DNA of 64,000 nucleotides from Hydrogenispora ethanolica (GTDB lineage Bacteria > Bacillota > UBA4882 > UBA8346), in the NCBI RefSeq assembly GCF_004340685.1, contig NZ_SLUN01000011.1:1-64000 (forward strand). The letters are read 5' to 3'. The notes under the pieces were generated by a model, which was given only the letters and a program-made list of their open reading frames with translations, was not told the origin of the DNA and did no database searches. Both the position numbers and the translations under genes were made by a program. This document shows positions 27,208 to 35,965 of the stretch, in pieces (the first letter of the stretch is position 1; each line of letters opens with the position of its first letter).

Positions 27208-28688
27208 CGAAACGGATTCTCATCCCGGTATAGCATTCCCGCCGGCTGATTGAAAGCGACATCGGCGACGCCCAGCATCTTCATGGCGGCGAACAGGACC
27301 TTTCCGGCATGATCAAAAGCCACGCCGGCATGGTGCGGGTAGCGTTTGGCGATGAGCACATGCCGGTAAAAACGGGCCATTTCCTTGATGGCGAAGATCC
27401 CGATGCCGCCGAACGACTTCGGATCGGCGTCGATGACTTCGCCTTCCGCGACATAGCTGCGCAGGGTACAGTCGGCGGTGCTTTGGAGCCTAAAGAGGGT
27501 CACCGCGCCGGGCCGGATGGTCCCTTCCAGCGTACCGCGGGTAATGTCAGGCTCCTTGCCGGACTCCAGCAAACGGTGCATGATCAGCTGATACTTCATG
27601 GCGGCGTTCTTCATGCAGCTGCTCGGGGTATTGCCGCAATGGAAGCCCATGAAAAGATCGTCGTTGCGGTAGCCCTGAAAAGCGGCGGGATTATTCTGCA
27701 CCATGTCGCGGGGCACGGTATTGTTGATGTCCAACAAGGTGGCCGGCTTCTCCGTGGCGCAGGTGATGATGTACTCGCTCAACGCGCCGTAGATATCGGT
27801 CTCACAGGATACCGGGATCCCCCGGGAGGCAAACCTGGAATTGACGTAGCAGGGAACGAATTTAAACTGCGTCTGGAAGGCGGGCCAGCATTTGTTGGCA
27901 AAGACCGCATACTCCGAGGCGCCCAGATGATCGGCCAGCCAATCTTTCAAGGTCAGTTCATATTGGGCCAGGCGCGGCAGAATCCCCGGATAGCCGTTGC
28001 CGGCCGCCCCCAGCTCCGCCTCCATCTCGGCGATCACCCCGGCGATCCGCTCGTCCCCGGCATGGTTGTTGTAAGCTTCAAATAGATCCAGCTCCGAATT
28101 TTCCATAATCTCGACCCCCAGATCGTACAGGGGCTTGATCGGAGCATTGCACGCCAAAAAGTCCTGCGGCCGCGGGCCGAAGCTGAAAATCTTCAACTTC
28201 GCGAGACCCAGGATAACCCGGGCGATAGCCTCAAAATCAGCGATCAGCGCCGCGATCTCATCGGGAGTTCCGACCGGATATTCGGGAATGTAGGGATTCA
28301 ACCCTCGCAGCCCCAGGTTGTAGGAGGCGTTCAGCATGCCGCAATAGGCGTCGCCGCGGCCGCCGACCAGATTGGTCTCGGTCTCCTCGGCCGCCGCCAC
28401 AAACATGGCCGGGCCGTCAAATTTCTGGGCCAGCAGCGTCTCGGGGCCTTCGGGACCGAAATTTCCGAGATATACCACCAAGGCATTCACGCCGGCATCC
28501 TTCAACTCCGCCAAAGCCTTGAGGACATCCTTCTCATTTTCGACCGTCGTCTGCACTTCGGTGATCCGGAGCTTCTTGTCCGTACAAGTTTGGACAACCG
28601 CTTTCCTGCGCTCGGCACTGAGCTCCACCGGGAAACAGTCCCGGCTCACCGCCACAATGCCCAGCTTCACTTGGGGAATGTTCATCAT
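27204..28688 (-). CDS. L-fucose/L-arabinose isomerase family protein
   Basis: Ketol isomerase-like protein of the FucI/AraA superfamily, 494 residues, shorter than classic FucI (about 590). N-terminal Rossmann-like region (KLGIVAVSRDCFPVEL), the family's AAAEETETN segment near 95, and C-terminal metal-site-like segments including MGFHCGNTPSS near 350. Not the same branch as the araA gene at 9.2 kb. Start has GAGGAGG. An AraR-like operator lies inside the coding region about 105 bp from the start (28576-28587), suggesting arabinose control. The exact substrate cannot be named. Confidence 0.75.
   Translation of the reverse strand: MMNIPQVKLGIVAVSRDCFPVELSAERRKAVVQTCTDKKLRITEVQTTVENEKDVLKALAELKDAGVNALVVYLGNFGPEGPETLLAQKFDGPAMFVAAAEETETNLVGGRGDAYCGMLNASYNLGLRGLNPYIPEYPVGTPDEIAALIADFEAIARVILGLAKLKIFSFGPRPQDFLACNAPIKPLYDLGVEIMENSELDLFEAYNNHAGDERIAGVIAEMEAELGAAGNGYPGILPRLAQYELTLKDWLADHLGASEYAVFANKCWPAFQTQFKFVPCYVNSRFASRGIPVSCETDIYGALSEYIITCATEKPATLLDINNTVPRDMVQNNPAAFQGYRNDDLFMGFHCGNTPSSCMKNAAMKYQLIMHRLLESGKEPDITRGTLEGTIRPGAVTLFRLQSTADCTLRSYVAEGEVIDADPKSFGGIGIFAIKEMARFYRHVLIAKRYPHHAGVAFDHAGKVLFAAMKMLGVADVAFNQPAGMLYRDENPFR
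28576..28587. promoter_or_regulatory. Intragenic AraR-like operator
   Basis: TTGTCCGTACAA, identical to the operator ahead of araA, inside codons about 34-37 of the isomerase-like gene. A 12-base match identical to a known local site is unlikely by chance in a few kilobases, but it also encodes plausible protein sequence, so it could be coincidental. Confidence 0.5.
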
Positions 28689-28877
28689 GGTTTAAACCTC
28701 CTCGATTTTTTTAAATCAGACATTACTGCATCGTTCCGACCTGCTTTTTGAAGATCTTGGGGTCATGAATCTCAAAATATTATTCGGAAGATATCCCGGA
28801 TTTCCTTTCCCCTATCCGAAAGAATTTGGCAAAATCCCCAAAAAAAGCTTCCTTAGCGCATCAAGCTCGGTACTGCC

Positions 28878-29147
28878 CCACAGACCCACCCTTAAAGGGG
28901 AACCATCCCGTCCGGAGCACGGGCAATTGCCCCCGGGGGCGGCGGGAGGGCTTCCCCGGCCTCCGGCAGACCTTCCGAAGCCCACGGCGGATCCGCCGCA
29001 GCTTTCGGAGGAAGCTCCGAAAGCAACCGCGAACCTTCCAAAGGCTTCGGCAGTGGCGCTACAGGTTTTACCAATCCCGCCAAAGCTCATGGAAAAGCGT
29101 CCGGAAAGCGTAGCGGATCTGCCGCACCCTCCAGCCACTCGAGTCTG
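28878..29147. repeat. 21-bp-period palindromic array, about 12 units
   Basis: GC-rich units of 21 bp follow each other without indels from about 28900 to 29145, with recurring CTTCC-GAAG-type cores. Adjacent pairs form strong dyads, for example GCTTTCGGAG and CTCCGAAAGC separated by four bases, and GCGGATCCGC. An open frame through it gives a seven-residue Pro-rich period (LPKPTAD-like), but there is no convincing start site or upstream ribosome site, so I read it as non-coding. It fills the divergent gap 28689-29381 between the isomerase-like gene and the small exported-protein gene. Confidence 0.75.
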
Positions 29148-29260
29148 ACCGGCGGGGCTGACGTTGATTCGAGCGGGGCGAAATTTTCCGGCCGGATTGA
29201 AACCAGCGGCCAAATATGTTAAATTAAAGAAAAAAGAAGCGAAAAAGCATCATTTCTTTA

Positions 29261-29288
29261 TTGAAAATAAATCCCGAACGGATATAAT
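29261..29288 (+). promoter_or_regulatory. Promoter of the small exported-protein gene
   Basis: -35 TTGAAA (29261-29266), 16-bp spacer, -10 TATAAT (29283-29288). It leaves a leader of about 85 bases that ends in TAGGAGGTAAAT just ahead of the ATG at 29382. Confidence 0.7.
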
Positions 29289-29381
29289 TTAAAAGGAAAA
29301 GAAGTTGTTTTCCGATGACCGGGGGGTCCAGCCGTTTCTTCGGGAATTGTGATGAGTTCAGTCTGTTTTTAGGAGGTAAAT

Positions 29382-29840
29382 ATGAAGAAATTTTTCATAC
29401 TTATCTGCATTGCATTGATCGCTTTGCTATTTCAGATCCAATGCCTGGCAATGAATACCGTCGCCAGCACTGAGATACCCAATGCCGACAAAAAGTTGAT
29501 CATCGACGCCACCATCAGCGACATGGTGAACCGGGGCTTCTCCGTGGTCAGCGTCAATGAGTACCAGATATCATTCAAACGCGACTTGTTCAACGTTCCC
29601 AAAGCCATGCTGTTCGATCCCAAGCTCAACGGCACGCCGGAAGGCCGGATTACGCTCAATATCGTCCAGGTCAACCGGAACGTACGGATCGTTGCCGAAG
29701 CCAAGATCTTCACCAACCCCAACAGCGGTTACGAACGCAGTTTCCCGGTCGACGCCAAATATATTCAGCCGCTGCTGGACGACATGAAGTACAAATTTAT
29801 CGGGGCGATCAAATTTCAGATCAAATGGTCTTCCTTATAA
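29382..29840 (+). CDS. Small exported protein of unknown function
   Basis: 152 residues. Clear signal peptide: MKKFF, a hydrophobic core to about residue 20, possible cleavage after CLA. The mature part is a single small alpha/beta-looking domain with KKLIIDATISDMVNRGF, then FDPKLNGTPEGRITLNIVQVNRNVRIVAEAKI, ending in an amphipathic segment. I do not recognise the family. It has its own promoter, a perfect AGGAGG and its own terminator, so it is a stand-alone gene. Exported or surface-associated is all that can be said. Confidence 0.75.
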   Translation: MKKFFILICIALIALLFQIQCLAMNTVASTEIPNADKKLIIDATISDMVNRGFSVVSVNEYQISFKRDLFNVPKAMLFDPKLNGTPEGRITLNIVQVNRNVRIVAEAKIFTNPNSGYERSFPVDAKYIQPLLDDMKYKFIGAIKFQIKWSSL

Positions 29841-29950
29841 TTCTGGCATGACGGAAATTCTCCCGGTAAAAGCCGGACCTTCGGGTTCCCCGGGTGGGAA
29901 ACATCTCGATAACGTTACATATCCGCGGCGTATCGCAACCATGAAACCGT

Positions 29951-29980
29951 GCCCGGGCTCCCAATCGGCCCGGGTTATTT
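29951..29980 (+). terminator. Terminator of the small exported-protein gene
   Basis: CCCGGGC, a 9-nt loop, GCCCGGG and then TTATTT on the plus strand, 110 bases past the stop codon. A second GC-rich stretch (GTCCGGGCCC) follows. Confidence 0.6.
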
Positions 29981-30006
29981 GATGTCCGGGCCCGAATGGG
30001 CCGTTT

Positions 30007-30140
30007 TAAAAGCCATGTGATAAAGTCTCTTTCCAAACGATTCGACTGGCAAGAGGATTTCAAAACGACTTTATCACTTGCTTCTCTGAGCTTTTGTGTT
30101 CACCCTGGCCTTCGGACAGGGTTTATCACAACGCTTTTAA
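30007..30140 (-). mobile_element. MITE-like element, copy C (inverted)
   Basis: Read on the minus strand this is nearly base-for-base the same as copy B, with the same terminal inverted repeats and internal hairpins. It overlaps the 3' end of the serine-deaminase-like gene: its left end supplies that protein's last dozen codons and the TGA stop at 30100-30102. Copies B and C thus face each other around 27.2-30.1 kb. Confidence 0.78.
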
Positions 30141-31719
30141 ACCAACGGTGAAACGCCGTGATCTGCCTTTGGCCGGTGGGCGTGGCGCAGCAACCTCCGG
30201 TCGAGGTGCAACGTAATTCCGGCGCCAAGGACCGGCCGACCCGGTCGGCAGCATCCAGCGCTTCGTGGAACGGCAGCACCGCATCGCCCCCCGCCAGCGC
30301 CAGATCCGCATAGACAATGGCCATGCAGACCGCGCTCAAAATCCGGCTGAGACAGGGCTGTTCAAAACCGCCCGGAATCGGATCGCACGGCAAGCCCATC
30401 ATCGCTTGGATCATCAAGGAAGCCGCCTGCTCCACCTGGAGCGGAGTCCCGCCAGCCATCTCGGTGATGGCCGCGGCGGCCATCGCGCCGCAGACGCCGC
30501 ATTCTCCGGCGCATCCGATCACTTCTCCCGTCGGCGCAGTACGGGTATAAGCGATCGCGCCCACTCCGGCCGCGACGAACAACCCCCGCAACAGGTCCTC
30601 GTCTCCGAAGCCATGCGCTTCCCGAACCGCGCACAACGCCGCATAGAGATAACCGCCGCCGGTCCCCATCGGACCGGGCACGATCTCCACCCCGGGCTGC
30701 TTGCGGTTGACGCCCAGGGCCAGCCGGACCGCTTCGGCAAGCACCGGTCCGGCCAGCGTGTTTCGCTCCTGATAGCGAGGCCAGATCCGGTCGTCCCGCC
30801 GGGTGAAAGGCGATTGATCCGGCTGCTCGGGTTCCTGATAAACCGCGTGGGTTTGGCGGTACATCTTTCGTTCCAGCTCTTTCATATAGGCGATCACATC
30901 CTCGCGTCCCCAGCCGGACGCGGCCATCTCGTACTGGATCGCGGCTTCGGCCAGGCTCCAGCCCCGCTCCGCCGCAACTTCCCGCCAGCCCGTCATCGTA
31001 TCGAAAAGTTGCGGCCGCTTGGCAGCGCTCGTCACCACCGGAAGGATCGCCTGCATCCATGCGATCCGGATTCCGGGGAGCAGGCGTTGCAGCGCCGGCA
31101 GGTCGGGCCATGCCGAAAGCCGGTAATAATATAACAGGCCCGATTCGTCACTGGCCAGTTGGCCCTGGTCTACCTTCCCGGACAGTCCGTCGGAGATCGA
31201 CTGAAGCGTTTCGCCGCCGATGCGCCGTTCAGGGTCGAATATCAGCAACACATGAGCGTCCCCCCGCGTCTCCAAGGGAAACCCTTCCACCCGGCGGGTA
31301 ATCACCATCCCGCCGCCGATGGAATCGCCCACCAGGCTCACCGTCAGACCGCTCCTGCCGGTCAGGATGATTTTGAGCGCATTGGGATGGGAGCTCTCCG
31401 GCAACGTCTCCTGCCGGAAGCGGTATTTCACTCCCGAAGCGTCGGCAATCCGCCGCGCCTCAAAGAGCCGCGGATCGTGGGGAAGCATGCCCAAAGCGCC
31501 GCCCAGCATTCCGACATCCTCACTCATCAGGCCAAACGTCCCCGCGAAAGAACCCTGCGGATCCATGACGAATTCCGCTTCGGCCAGCTCTTCGCCGAGC
31601 AGGGAACGGGCCAGCCATCCCAAGCGGCAGGGCCCCGCCAGGTGGGAGCTGGAACCGGGCTGCATCACCGGCCCGAATACGTCATTAAAGAACTCCGGAT
31701 ATAACGTTATCATCCTCAC
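30100..31719 (-). CDS. Fe-S L-serine ammonia-lyase family protein (possible cysteine desulfidase role)
   Basis: Single-chain enzyme of 539 residues with the beta domain first and the alpha domain second. Iron-sulfur cysteines and neighbours are visible in GCAGECGVCGA (near 405), GLPCDPIPGGFEQPC (near 445) and STGGCCATPTG (near 510). The family deaminates L-serine to pyruvate with a [4Fe-4S] cluster. Because it sits upstream of a cystine-type importer and cysK, a role on cysteine is possible. The last residues (SVVINPVRRPG) come from the repeat element copy C, so the natural C terminus may have been replaced. Ribosome site GAGAGGTGAGTGAGG. Confidence 0.8.
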   Translation of the reverse strand: MRMITLYPEFFNDVFGPVMQPGSSSHLAGPCRLGWLARSLLGEELAEAEFVMDPQGSFAGTFGLMSEDVGMLGGALGMLPHDPRLFEARRIADASGVKYRFRQETLPESSHPNALKIILTGRSGLTVSLVGDSIGGGMVITRRVEGFPLETRGDAHVLLIFDPERRIGGETLQSISDGLSGKVDQGQLASDESGLLYYYRLSAWPDLPALQRLLPGIRIAWMQAILPVVTSAAKRPQLFDTMTGWREVAAERGWSLAEAAIQYEMAASGWGREDVIAYMKELERKMYRQTHAVYQEPEQPDQSPFTRRDDRIWPRYQERNTLAGPVLAEAVRLALGVNRKQPGVEIVPGPMGTGGGYLYAALCAVREAHGFGDEDLLRGLFVAAGVGAIAYTRTAPTGEVIGCAGECGVCGAMAAAAITEMAGGTPLQVEQAASLMIQAMMGLPCDPIPGGFEQPCLSRILSAVCMAIVYADLALAGGDAVLPFHEALDAADRVGRSLAPELRCTSTGGCCATPTGQRQITAFHRWFKSVVINPVRRPG

Positions 31720-31759
31720 TCACCTCTCCAGGCTTCTTCTTGATAAAAAAACGGGCCTC

Positions 31760-32497
31760 TTACGAAACCCGCACCCGTTGCAAAAACTGTTTGGTCCGTT
31801 CCGAATGCGTCTGGTGAAAGAACGTGGCCGCATTGCCTTCCTCGACGATGACTCCGTTATCCATGAATACGACATGGCTGGCGACTTCCTGGGCGAAGTT
31901 CATCTCGTGGGTCACTACCAGCATCGTCATCCCTTCCCGGGCCAGCGCTTTCATGACTTCCAGCACTTCGCCCACCAGCTCCGGATCGAGTGCCGAGGTC
32001 GGCTCGTCGAACAGGATGGCTTGCGGCTCCAAAGCCAAGGCCCGGGCGATCCCCACCCGCTGTTGCTGCCCTCCGGAAAGCTGGGCCGGGTAAAAATGCA
32101 AGCGATCCTGAAGCCCCACTTTCTCCAGGAAATGCAGGCTCTTGGCCTCGGCTTCCCGTTTGGGCAGGCGCTTGACGGTGACCAGGCCTTCCATCACATT
32201 CTCCAGCGCGGTTTTGTTCCGGAACAGGTGATAATGCTGGAAAACCATGGCCGTCTTCTGGCGCAGGGCCAGGATGGCCGCGCGGCTGGCATGAGCGGCG
32301 CTCACCGTCATCTCGCCGATGCGCACCGTTCCCTGATCCGGCTTCTCCAGGAAGTTAATGCACCGGAGCAATGTCGACTTGCCGGAACCGCTGGGGCCCA
32401 GGATTACCACGACCTCCCCCTGTTTCACCGCCAGATCGATCCCATGCAATACTTCGGTCCGGCCGAACGATTTATGGATATTTTGCAACTCGATCAT
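31760..32497 (-). CDS. Polar amino acid (cystine-type) ABC transporter ATPase
   Basis: Single-domain ATPase of 245 residues (GlnQ/TcyC/TcyN class). Walker [10 protein letters not shown] (near 35), Q-loop, signature LSGGQQQR (near 140), Walker [12 protein letters not shown] (near 160) and switch His in VTHEMNFA. Its ATG overlaps the permease stop (ATGA), so the two are coupled. It is the last gene of the importer and is followed by the deaminase-like gene after 40 bp. Confidence 0.9.
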   Translation of the reverse strand: MIELQNIHKSFGRTEVLHGIDLAVKQGEVVVILGPSGSGKSTLLRCINFLEKPDQGTVRIGEMTVSAAHASRAAILALRQKTAMVFQHYHLFRNKTALENVMEGLVTVKRLPKREAEAKSLHFLEKVGLQDRLHFYPAQLSGGQQQRVGIARALALEPQAILFDEPTSALDPELVGEVLEVMKALAREGMTMLVVTHEMNFAQEVASHVVFMDNGVIVEEGNAATFFHQTHSERTKQFLQRVRVS

Positions 32498-33210
32498 GCC
32501 GTTTTTGCCCCCTCAAACCGTTTGGCCCGGGTTTCCAATACTGCCACGACCCGCTCGACCAAGATGCAGATCCCCCAGTATATCAGCGCGACCACGATAT
32601 ATACTTCAAAAAATTGCAATCCCCGCGCCCCAAGGATCTTCGCCTGGCCCATCATCTCCACCACCGAGATCATAAATGCCAGCGAAGTATCTTTGATGAG
32701 GCTGATGAAGGTATTGCCGAAGCTCGGCAGGGCGATGGCCACCGCTTGCGGCAGAATAATGCGCCGCATTCCCTGCAGCCGGGTCATTCCAATCGATAGC
32801 GCCGCTTCCATCTGGCCTTTGTCAATGGCCTCGATGGAGGCGCGGATGGTCTCCGATAGATACGCTCCGACATTCAAGGTGAATGCGAAATAGATGAAGA
32901 CGATGGCCGGGATGCCGTTCACATTGAGATTCCAGCCATAGTTCAGCTGCAGATATTCGAGGACTTTGGGGATCCCGTAATAGGCCAGATAGATCTGGAC
33001 CAATAGCGGAGTTCCCCGGGTAAAAGAGATATACAGAGCAGCCAATTGCTTCGCTAGCGGCACCCGGTAGATCCGGACCAACGCCGTGGTCAATCCGACG
33101 AACAGGGCTAACACCATGGAGACCGCCGTGATATTCAGGGTGACCGGCACCACCTGCAGGACATCCGGAATGATTGCAATCATGAACTGAAAATCAAACA
33201 ATGGTTTCAT
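32494..33210 (-). CDS. Polar amino acid (cystine-type) ABC transporter permease
   Basis: About 238 residues, HisM/TcyB class, with around five membrane segments and the EAA loop region ([22 protein letters not shown] near 150). Start placed at the ATG at 33210; an in-frame TTG 30 bases earlier is possible. Separated from the binding-protein gene by a strong hairpin. cysK upstream suggests cystine or a sulfur amino acid as cargo. Confidence 0.86.
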   Translation of the reverse strand: MKPLFDFQFMIAIIPDVLQVVPVTLNITAVSMVLALFVGLTTALVRIYRVPLAKQLAALYISFTRGTPLLVQIYLAYYGIPKVLEYLQLNYGWNLNVNGIPAIVFIYFAFTLNVGAYLSETIRASIEAIDKGQMEAALSIGMTRLQGMRRIILPQAVAIALPSFGNTFISLIKDTSLAFMISVVEMMGQAKILGARGLQFFEVYIVVALIYWGICILVERVVAVLETRAKRFEGAKTA

Positions 33211-33290
33211 GGCACGCTTCCGTTTCTCAAATTTTTTCAATTTATAGTCGGGAGGATTCCTTCATCAACCCCGCTCCAAGTCTCCAAAAT

Positions 33291-33332
33291 CTACTACCCC
33301 CTGGATCCTCAGAGGGATGGAGGGGGTAGTAG
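33291..33332 (-). other. Intercistronic hairpin after the cystine-type binding-protein gene
   Basis: CTACTACCCCC against GGGGGTAGTAG, an 11-bp stem with a 20-nt loop, no T run. It sits between the binding-protein stop codon and the permease start, the same position as the hairpins at 20511 and 52289. Confidence 0.75.
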
Positions 33333-33388
33333 GTTCCTTGCTCTTCAGAGCCGGCTTATCACAAATTGGCGCCCTTTTCTCAAGTCCA

Positions 33389-34171
33389 TTATTTGGTGAA
33401 ATCAGCGCTGAACCATTCCTGGGACAGCTTTACCAAGACGCCTTCTTTCTTGAGTTCCGCCAACGCTTTATCGAATTTGGCCTTCAATTCCTGGCCCGCT
33501 TTGTCTTTACGGAAGACAAAATGACTGGGAACCAGCGCAAGCGGTTTGCCGACCAGCTTGACATTGAGGCCTAGCTGCTTAACATTATAGCCGACCGTCA
33601 GCCGTTCATTCAAGGTCGCATCCAGCCGTCCGGCGACGATATCCTGTAATACGGTGGTCAGATTGCCGTCATAGTATTTGATCTCGAATTCTTTTTTCGC
33701 ATTGTTGTAATCTTCCAATATTTTCGTATAATTGCTGCCAACGCCGGTTCCGACCTTGAAACCCTTCAGATCGGCCAGGCTATTGATGGCGCCGGTCCGA
33801 TCGCCCCTGACAATGATCTGGGCACCGGAAATGAGATAGCTGTCGGAGAAGATATACTTCTTTTCCCGTTCCGGATTCTTGCTGATCTGATTGGCAATCA
33901 CATCAAACTTTTTGGTCTCCAACCCCAGGAACATGCTGTCCCAAGGAGTCGGAAGGAACTTCACGTCCAAGTTCGCTTTTTTGGCGATGGCTCTGACAAC
34001 TTCTACATCGTAACCGGTTAAATTGCCTTTATCATCGACATATGTAAAGGGTGCGTAAACTCCCTCGGTTCCAACCAAAATGGTCTTCTTTGACGGGGAC
34101 GCCGCGAAGGCACTGCCGGCCAGAATGATACCAATTAAGGCCATGGCCAGGATGAACCTGAAATTTTTCAT
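33389..34171 (-). CDS. Polar amino acid (cystine-type) ABC transporter binding protein
   Basis: 260 residues. Signal peptide (MKNFRF, hydrophobic to about 23, GSAFA) and an SBP_bac_3 fold: GVYAPFTYVDDKGNLTGYDVEV near 35-60, LGLETKKFDVIANQIS near 90, GVGSNYTKILED near 145. This is the pattern of FliY/TcyA-type cystine-binding proteins. GGAGCG precedes the ATG. It is the first gene of the importer; AT-rich promoter-like sequence lies at 34195-34235. Confidence 0.87.
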   Translation of the reverse strand: MKNFRFILAMALIGIILAGSAFAASPSKKTILVGTEGVYAPFTYVDDKGNLTGYDVEVVRAIAKKANLDVKFLPTPWDSMFLGLETKKFDVIANQISKNPEREKKYIFSDSYLISGAQIIVRGDRTGAINSLADLKGFKVGTGVGSNYTKILEDYNNAKKEFEIKYYDGNLTTVLQDIVAGRLDATLNERLTVGYNVKQLGLNVKLVGKPLALVPSHFVFRKDKAGQELKAKFDKALAELKKEGVLVKLSQEWFSADFTK

Positions 34172-34275
34172 GATGGACGCTCCTTTTAAGTAAAAATCTA
34201 TATAATTATTCTTATAATAATGCTAGGAATTAAGTTTGTCCAGTATCATTTGTTGCAGCAGCTAACAAATACTTT

Positions 34276-34319
34276 GAAGACCAAGTTTTCGCACTCATTC
34301 TGACGAAAACTTGGTCTTC
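34276..34319 (-). terminator. Strong hairpin downstream of cysK
   Basis: Perfect 16-bp stem, GAAGACCAAGTTTTCG against CGAAAACTTGGTCTTC, with a 12-nt loop. Neither strand has a good T run after it, so it may be an inefficient terminator or a message-end stabiliser between cysK and the importer. Confidence 0.6.
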
Positions 34320-34375
34320 GTCTTCCAGACATTTCTTATCAGATTACGCAGAATTCAAATAATAAAAAATTCGAG

Positions 34376-35320
34376 TTAAGCTTCCTGAAATACCGGTGTG
34401 GACAAATAGCGTTCTCCGGTATCCGGCAGCAATACGACAATTGTCTTTCCTTTGTTTTCAGGCCGCTTCGCGATTTGAGTGGCGGCAAAGGCAGCTGCCC
34501 CGGAGGAGATCCCGACCAGCAGACCTTCGGACTTGGCCAGTTTGCGGGTGGTTTCAAAAGCTTCCTCATTCTTCACCTTAAAGATTTCGTCGAGAACCGC
34601 GCGGTTTAAGATATCGGGCACAAAGCCGGGGCCGATCCCTTGAATTTTGTGCGGGCCCGGATTGCCGCCCGAAATGACCGGGGAATCAAACGGCTCAACC
34701 ACGACGATTTGAACGGAAGGTTTCCGTTGTTTCAACACCTCGCCCACTCCGGTGATGGTTCCGCCGGTTCCCGCGCCGCCCACAAAGATGTCGACCTGAC
34801 CGTCGGTATCCCGCCAGATCTCCTCGGCGGTCGTCTGCCGGTGAATCGCCGGATTGGCCGGGTTCTTGAATTGTTGCGGAATGAAGGAGTTCGGTGTCGC
34901 CGCGGCCAACTCCTCCGCCCTGCGAATCGCGCCTTTCATGCCTTCGGCGCCCGGCGTCAGTACCAATTCCGCCCCCAGCGCTTTTAAAAGATTCCGTCGC
35001 TCGATGCTGAAAGTCTCAGGCATCGTTAAAATTAATCTGTAACCACGCGCGGCCGCCACGAAAGCCAGCGCGATACCGGTATTGCCGCTGGTCGGTTCGA
35101 TGATCACGGAATCTTTGGTGAGCAGACCCTTTTCCTCAGCGTCTTTAATCATCGCATAGCCGATCCGGTCTTTCACGCTGCCGGCAGGGTTAAAATACTC
35201 CAGCTTTGCAATGAGCCGCGCTTCCAAGCCTTGCGCCTTGTTATAATTGGATAATTCCAGCAGCGGCGTATTCCCGATTAAATCCACTAAACTTTTGACG
35301 ATTTTGGTCGACACTTTCAT
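34376..35320 (-). CDS. cysK: Cysteine synthase (O-acetylserine sulfhydrylase)
   Basis: PLP enzyme making L-cysteine from O-acetylserine and sulfide. 314 residues. PLP lysine in [14 protein letters not shown] (near 45), substrate loop [13 protein letters not shown] (near 73), [12 protein letters not shown] (near 148), phosphate-binding [12 protein letters not shown] (near 182) and C-terminal [10 protein letters not shown] (near 270). The pattern and length fit CysK; CysM or cystathionine synthase are less likely. It lies upstream of the cystine-type importer on the same strand. Confidence 0.93.
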   Translation of the reverse strand: MKVSTKIVKSLVDLIGNTPLLELSNYNKAQGLEARLIAKLEYFNPAGSVKDRIGYAMIKDAEEKGLLTKDSVIIEPTSGNTGIALAFVAAARGYRLILTMPETFSIERRNLLKALGAELVLTPGAEGMKGAIRRAEELAAATPNSFIPQQFKNPANPAIHRQTTAEEIWRDTDGQVDIFVGGAGTGGTITGVGEVLKQRKPSVQIVVVEPFDSPVISGGNPGPHKIQGIGPGFVPDILNRAVLDEIFKVKNEEAFETTRKLAKSEGLLVGISSGAAAFAATQIAKRPENKGKTIVVLLPDTGERYLSTPVFQEA

Positions 35321-35449
35321 CCCTCCAAAATAATTCCTTTTATTCCTAGTGATTTACTATGTTTAATTCCATAATAACCCTTCATTTCAAAATTGTCAAT
35401 AAGCAAACGGAAAAGAATCTCAATCTCATACGCGTAAGTACTGACTAAT

Positions 35450-35788
35450 CTAAAGGACCTCGGTGGCGTCGGACAATTGACGTAAGGCCTCGTCAATGAA
35501 GTCTGGAATCTCCAAGGCTCTTATTCCACAGGCCGCCAATTTCTCGACAGCACCGGGTCCAATCCGGCTGACGATCACCGCCTGGCAATCAGCCAAAGTC
35601 TCAATGGTGCGTTGATGTCTGGATTCATCCGCTTTTTCCCAGTTGCAGGAAGGACAATTGGCGCGCAACCCAATAAATTCAAATTCATTTTGCTCGTTCC
35701 GGTCAAAGATAAGAAACTGGGTCGCCCGCCCGAAATGCTGATTGACATATTTCCCATCGCTACTCGCTATAGCCACTCGATAACTCAC
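35450..35788 (-). CDS. NifX/NafY-type (dinitrogenase Fe-Mo cofactor domain) small protein
   Basis: 112 residues, one Nitro_FeMo-Co domain: VAIASSDGKYVNQHFGRATQF at the start, ADCQAVIVSRIGPGAVEKL in the middle. The family binds iron-sulfur or metal-cofactor intermediates. A CPSC motif (near 45) could bind metal. GTG start behind GGAGG. It lies upstream of cysK with a 130-bp gap, so a link to sulfur or Fe-S supply is plausible; no nitrogenase genes are present. Confidence 0.8.
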   Translation of the reverse strand: MSYRVAIASSDGKYVNQHFGRATQFLIFDRNEQNEFEFIGLRANCPSCNWEKADESRHQRTIETLADCQAVIVSRIGPGAVEKLAACGIRALEIPDFIDEALRQLSDATEVL

Positions 35789-35965
35789 CTTTTTGCCTCC
35801 TTTTCCATTTTATACGCTCCAGTAGAACTTATAGTCCATTGTAAAATATGCCCACTTAAAGGAAAAGCCCATTTCATTGATTGCCTGGATATGTTTTCCG
35901 TTCATTACAAGCCGAAAAATAGCCGTCATGCATGGCTTAAAAAAACGGTATCACCGAAATGCGGA

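Noticed and set aside
28765-29148. Pro-rich 127-codon open frame with a seven-residue period
   Set aside because: The period is the DNA repeat of 21 bp; several frames on both strands are equally open and there is no credible start signal.
34276-35449. S-box or T-box riboswitch controlling cysK and the cystine importer
   Set aside because: Leaders are short and show neither the conserved T-box sequence nor S-box helices; only a plain hairpin after cysK is seen.
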